A stretch of 64,000 nt of DNA from positions 4,990,001 through 5,054,000 of the forward strand of contig NZ_CP022529.1 of the NCBI RefSeq assembly GCF_002237595.1, in the 5' to 3' direction. Numbering within the stretch: the first letter of the stretch is position 1; the number at the start of each line of letters is the position of its first letter. Below the pieces are notes generated by a model, which was not told the DNA's origin, searched no databases, and was given only the letters and a program-made list of their open reading frames with translations. The translations under genes were made by a program, and so were the position numbers. This document shows positions 62,517-64,000 of this stretch, piece by piece. The stretch is from Labrenzia sp. VG12 (GTDB lineage Bacteria > Pseudomonadota > Alphaproteobacteria > Rhizobiales > Stappiaceae).

Positions 62517-62564
62517 CCGCCAAGACACAAGACCGGCCATCTGGCCGGTCTTGTGTCTTGGCGG
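62517..62564. terminator. Long perfect inverted repeat between ptsN and opgH
   Basis: Perfect 23-bp arms meet around a 2-base centre (left arm from 62517, right arm to 62564). It lies between convergent genes and would form a very strong hairpin on both strands. No T run follows on either strand, so the termination role is inferred from position. Confidence 0.7.
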
Positions 62565-62600
62565 TTCAGCGGCGGGATTTAGCAACACCGCCGCGCTTGG

Positions 62601-64000
62601 TCAGGCTTCGGCCGGTTTGGCGTCGCCCTGGACCAGGTCCGGCTGGTCTGCAGCGGGCAGGCGGCCCTTTGTCAGCGCCGGCAGGTGCAGGTCCAGAAGC
62701 TCTTCCGGCGGTGCGCTTTCCTCCGGTATGCGCCACAGGGTCGAGCGGATGGCAATCTCGCCGAGCGTCCGGGTGGAGGTGGTCACTGCAATGATCGCGG
62801 CCACCAGCGGCCCGACGGCCACAGGAATGACCGGCCAGACCAGTCCGATCGGCTGGCCCGTCAACCAGACGAGGCCGGCCAGCCCGAACAGGGTTTGCGG
62901 CCAGAGTTTCTGAAGGGCCAGCTTGACGGGCAGCCGCTGAACGCCGCGGGCCTGTGCACCCCAGCCGATGGTTTTGCCGAAGATCAGCCCGCCCATGAAC
63001 AAGGTGTGCGCAACGGCCATGATCGGTGCCAGCATGGCCGAGTAGAGTATTTCCGCCCCCACACTCAGGACCACACGGATCGGTCCGCCAAAGGCGCGGC
63101 GCAGGTCCTTGCGGGCAAGAACGTCCGCGACGGTCGCCAGCTTGGGGGCAAACACCATGGTCAGGACGGTGAAGAACAGGACAGCACCCGTATCCGGCCG
63201 GTAAGGCATCTGGTCGGAGACGGCGCCGAGCACGGCGGCAGCGGTCATGAAGCCGATCCAGGCGGGAGACCCGAGGAACATGAGAATCGCCAGGAAAAGC
63301 TGGGCGCGGCTGACGGGTTTCAGGTCCGGCATGGCGAGCAGGCGGCGGTATTGCAGGTTGCCCTGGCACCAGCGCAGATCCCGGCGGATGAATTCCAGAA
63401 GATGGGGCGGATTGGCCTCGTAGCTGCCCGTTTCCAAAGGCAGCACACGGACTTCGTAGCCGGCCCGGCGCATCAGAACGGCTTCCACCTGGTCATGTGA
63501 CAGGATCGTGCCAGAGAGCGGGCCCTTGCCCGGCAGTTCCGGCAGCCGGCAATGGTCCTTGAACGGGGCGATGCGAATAATGGCGTTGTGCCCCCAGTAA
63601 GGGCCGCAATCGCCCTGCCACCAGGCGCTGCCAATCGTGTAGGAGCGCATGCCGAGTCGCATGCCGAACTGGAAAACACGGGCAAAGGCGCTGTCCGTGG
63701 GCAGGCCGACAACCAGGCTTTGTAGGATGCCAACCTGGGGATTGGCTTCCATGCGCCGGACAAGACCGGTGATGGCCTCGGTGGACATGTAGCTGTCCGC
63801 GTCGAGCACCAGCATGAAGTCGTGCTGGTCGCCCCAGCGGTCGCAGAAATCCTCGACATTGCCGGCCTTGAAGCCGTGATTGTCGGTGCGCCGGCGATAG
63901 ACAATCTCCAGCTGCCCTGCGAACCGGTCCTGCAGCCGGGCCGTCATCTGCTGCTCGTTGAGCGCAACGTCGTCCATATCGGTGTCGCTGAGCACATAGA
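62601..64000 (-). CDS. opgH: Glucan biosynthesis glucosyltransferase H, C-terminal part (runs off right edge)
   Basis: The frame is open to the right edge (about 466 residues seen); the N-terminus lies beyond. The GT2 glucosyltransferase motifs are present: LVLDADSYM (DxD), the acceptor region ILSHDQVEAVLMRRAG, and RRDLRWCQGNLQY (R/QxxRW). About six C-terminal membrane segments follow (PAWIGFMTAAAVLG, GAVLFFTVLTMVFA and others). OpgH (MdoH) polymerises osmoregulated periplasmic glucans. opgG is not in the window. It converges with ptsN. Confidence 0.94.
   Translation of the reverse strand, partial: YVLSDTDMDDVALNEQQMTARLQDRFAGQLEIVYRRRTDNHGFKAGNVEDFCDRWGDQHDFMLVLDADSYMSTEAITGLVRRMEANPQVGILQSLVVGLPTDSAFARVFQFGMRLGMRSYTIGSAWWQGDCGPYWGHNAIIRIAPFKDHCRLPELPGKGPLSGTILSHDQVEAVLMRRAGYEVRVLPLETGSYEANPPHLLEFIRRDLRWCQGNLQYRRLLAMPDLKPVSRAQLFLAILMFLGSPAWIGFMTAAAVLGAVSDQMPYRPDTGAVLFFTVLTMVFAPKLATVADVLARKDLRRAFGGPIRVVLSVGAEILYSAMLAPIMAVAHTLFMGGLIFGKTIGWGAQARGVQRLPVKLALQKLWPQTLFGLAGLVWLTGQPIGLVWPVIPVAVGPLVAAIIAVTTSTRTLGEIAIRSTLWRIPEESAPPEELLDLHLPALTKGRLPAADQPDLVQGDAKPAEA

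Noticed and set aside
1..64000. CRISPR arrays, rRNA genes and complete insertion sequences
   Set aside because: I looked for regularly spaced repeats, rRNA segments and transposase motifs and saw none.

Overview
The window looks like chromosomal DNA of a GC-rich alphaproteobacterium, most probably a marine Hyphomicrobiales member of the Roseibium/Labrenzia (Stappiaceae) type. The evidence is the gene order rplU-rpmA-(GNATs)-obgE-proB-proA-nadD-rsfS-rlmH-envC-ctpA-divergent polysaccharide deacetylase-rppH, the block lptC-lptA-lptB-rpoN-hpf-ptsN, an rplU with an alphaproteobacterial C-terminal extension, and a fused-subunit formate dehydrogenase. The genus is inferred from remembered gene order and protein resemblance, not from a search.

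Region by region. 1-6.7 kb: a minus-strand type I secretion operon. It has two tandem ABC transporter genes whose ATPase motifs are divided between them, an HlyD-type adaptor, and the start of a large VCBS-repeat adhesin that runs off the left edge. 7.0-10.1 kb: remnant of an integrated element beside tRNA-Ser(CGA), with an intact tyrosine recombinase, two small DNA-binding proteins and a decayed second integrase. 10.1-24.8 kb: housekeeping block for ribosomal proteins L21/L27, four overlapping GNAT genes, the ribosome-assembly GTPase ObgE, proline synthesis, NAD synthesis, ribosome silencing and methylation, a cell-wall hydrolase activator, a C-terminal protease and RppH. 25.0-29.4 kb: two-gene NAD-dependent formate dehydrogenase. 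29.5-34.0 kb: two tandem paralogous exported proteins of unknown function, each followed by a near-identical terminator. 34.1-42.5 kb: mixed genes (queG, a GST, uppP, a WYL regulator, DUF1127, an MFS transporter, an NDUFA9-like protein, tRNA-Leu(CAG), an SMR pump), with a 185-bp palindromic intergenic element.

42.6-52.1 kb: accessory cluster of two outer-membrane barrel proteins, two formylglycine-type sulfatases, a DUF3179 membrane protein and two different regulators, one divergent from each sulfatase unit. 52.1-56.5 kb: a group of poorly characterised genes (DUF427, DUF4149-like, MddA/NnrU-like membrane protein, renalase-like oxidoreductase), then a cueR-cytochrome c-cytochrome c' operon preceded by a textbook CueR operator. 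56.6-64 kb: RNase D, LPS export (lptC, lptA, lptB), sigma-54 (rpoN), hibernation factor (hpf), EIIA-Ntr (ptsN), and convergent opgH, cut by the right edge.

Most genes are core functions in their usual order. The items most worth a second look are the split-motif ABC pair, the CueR-controlled cytochrome operon, the tandem exported paralogs, the sulfatase cluster and the palindromic element.
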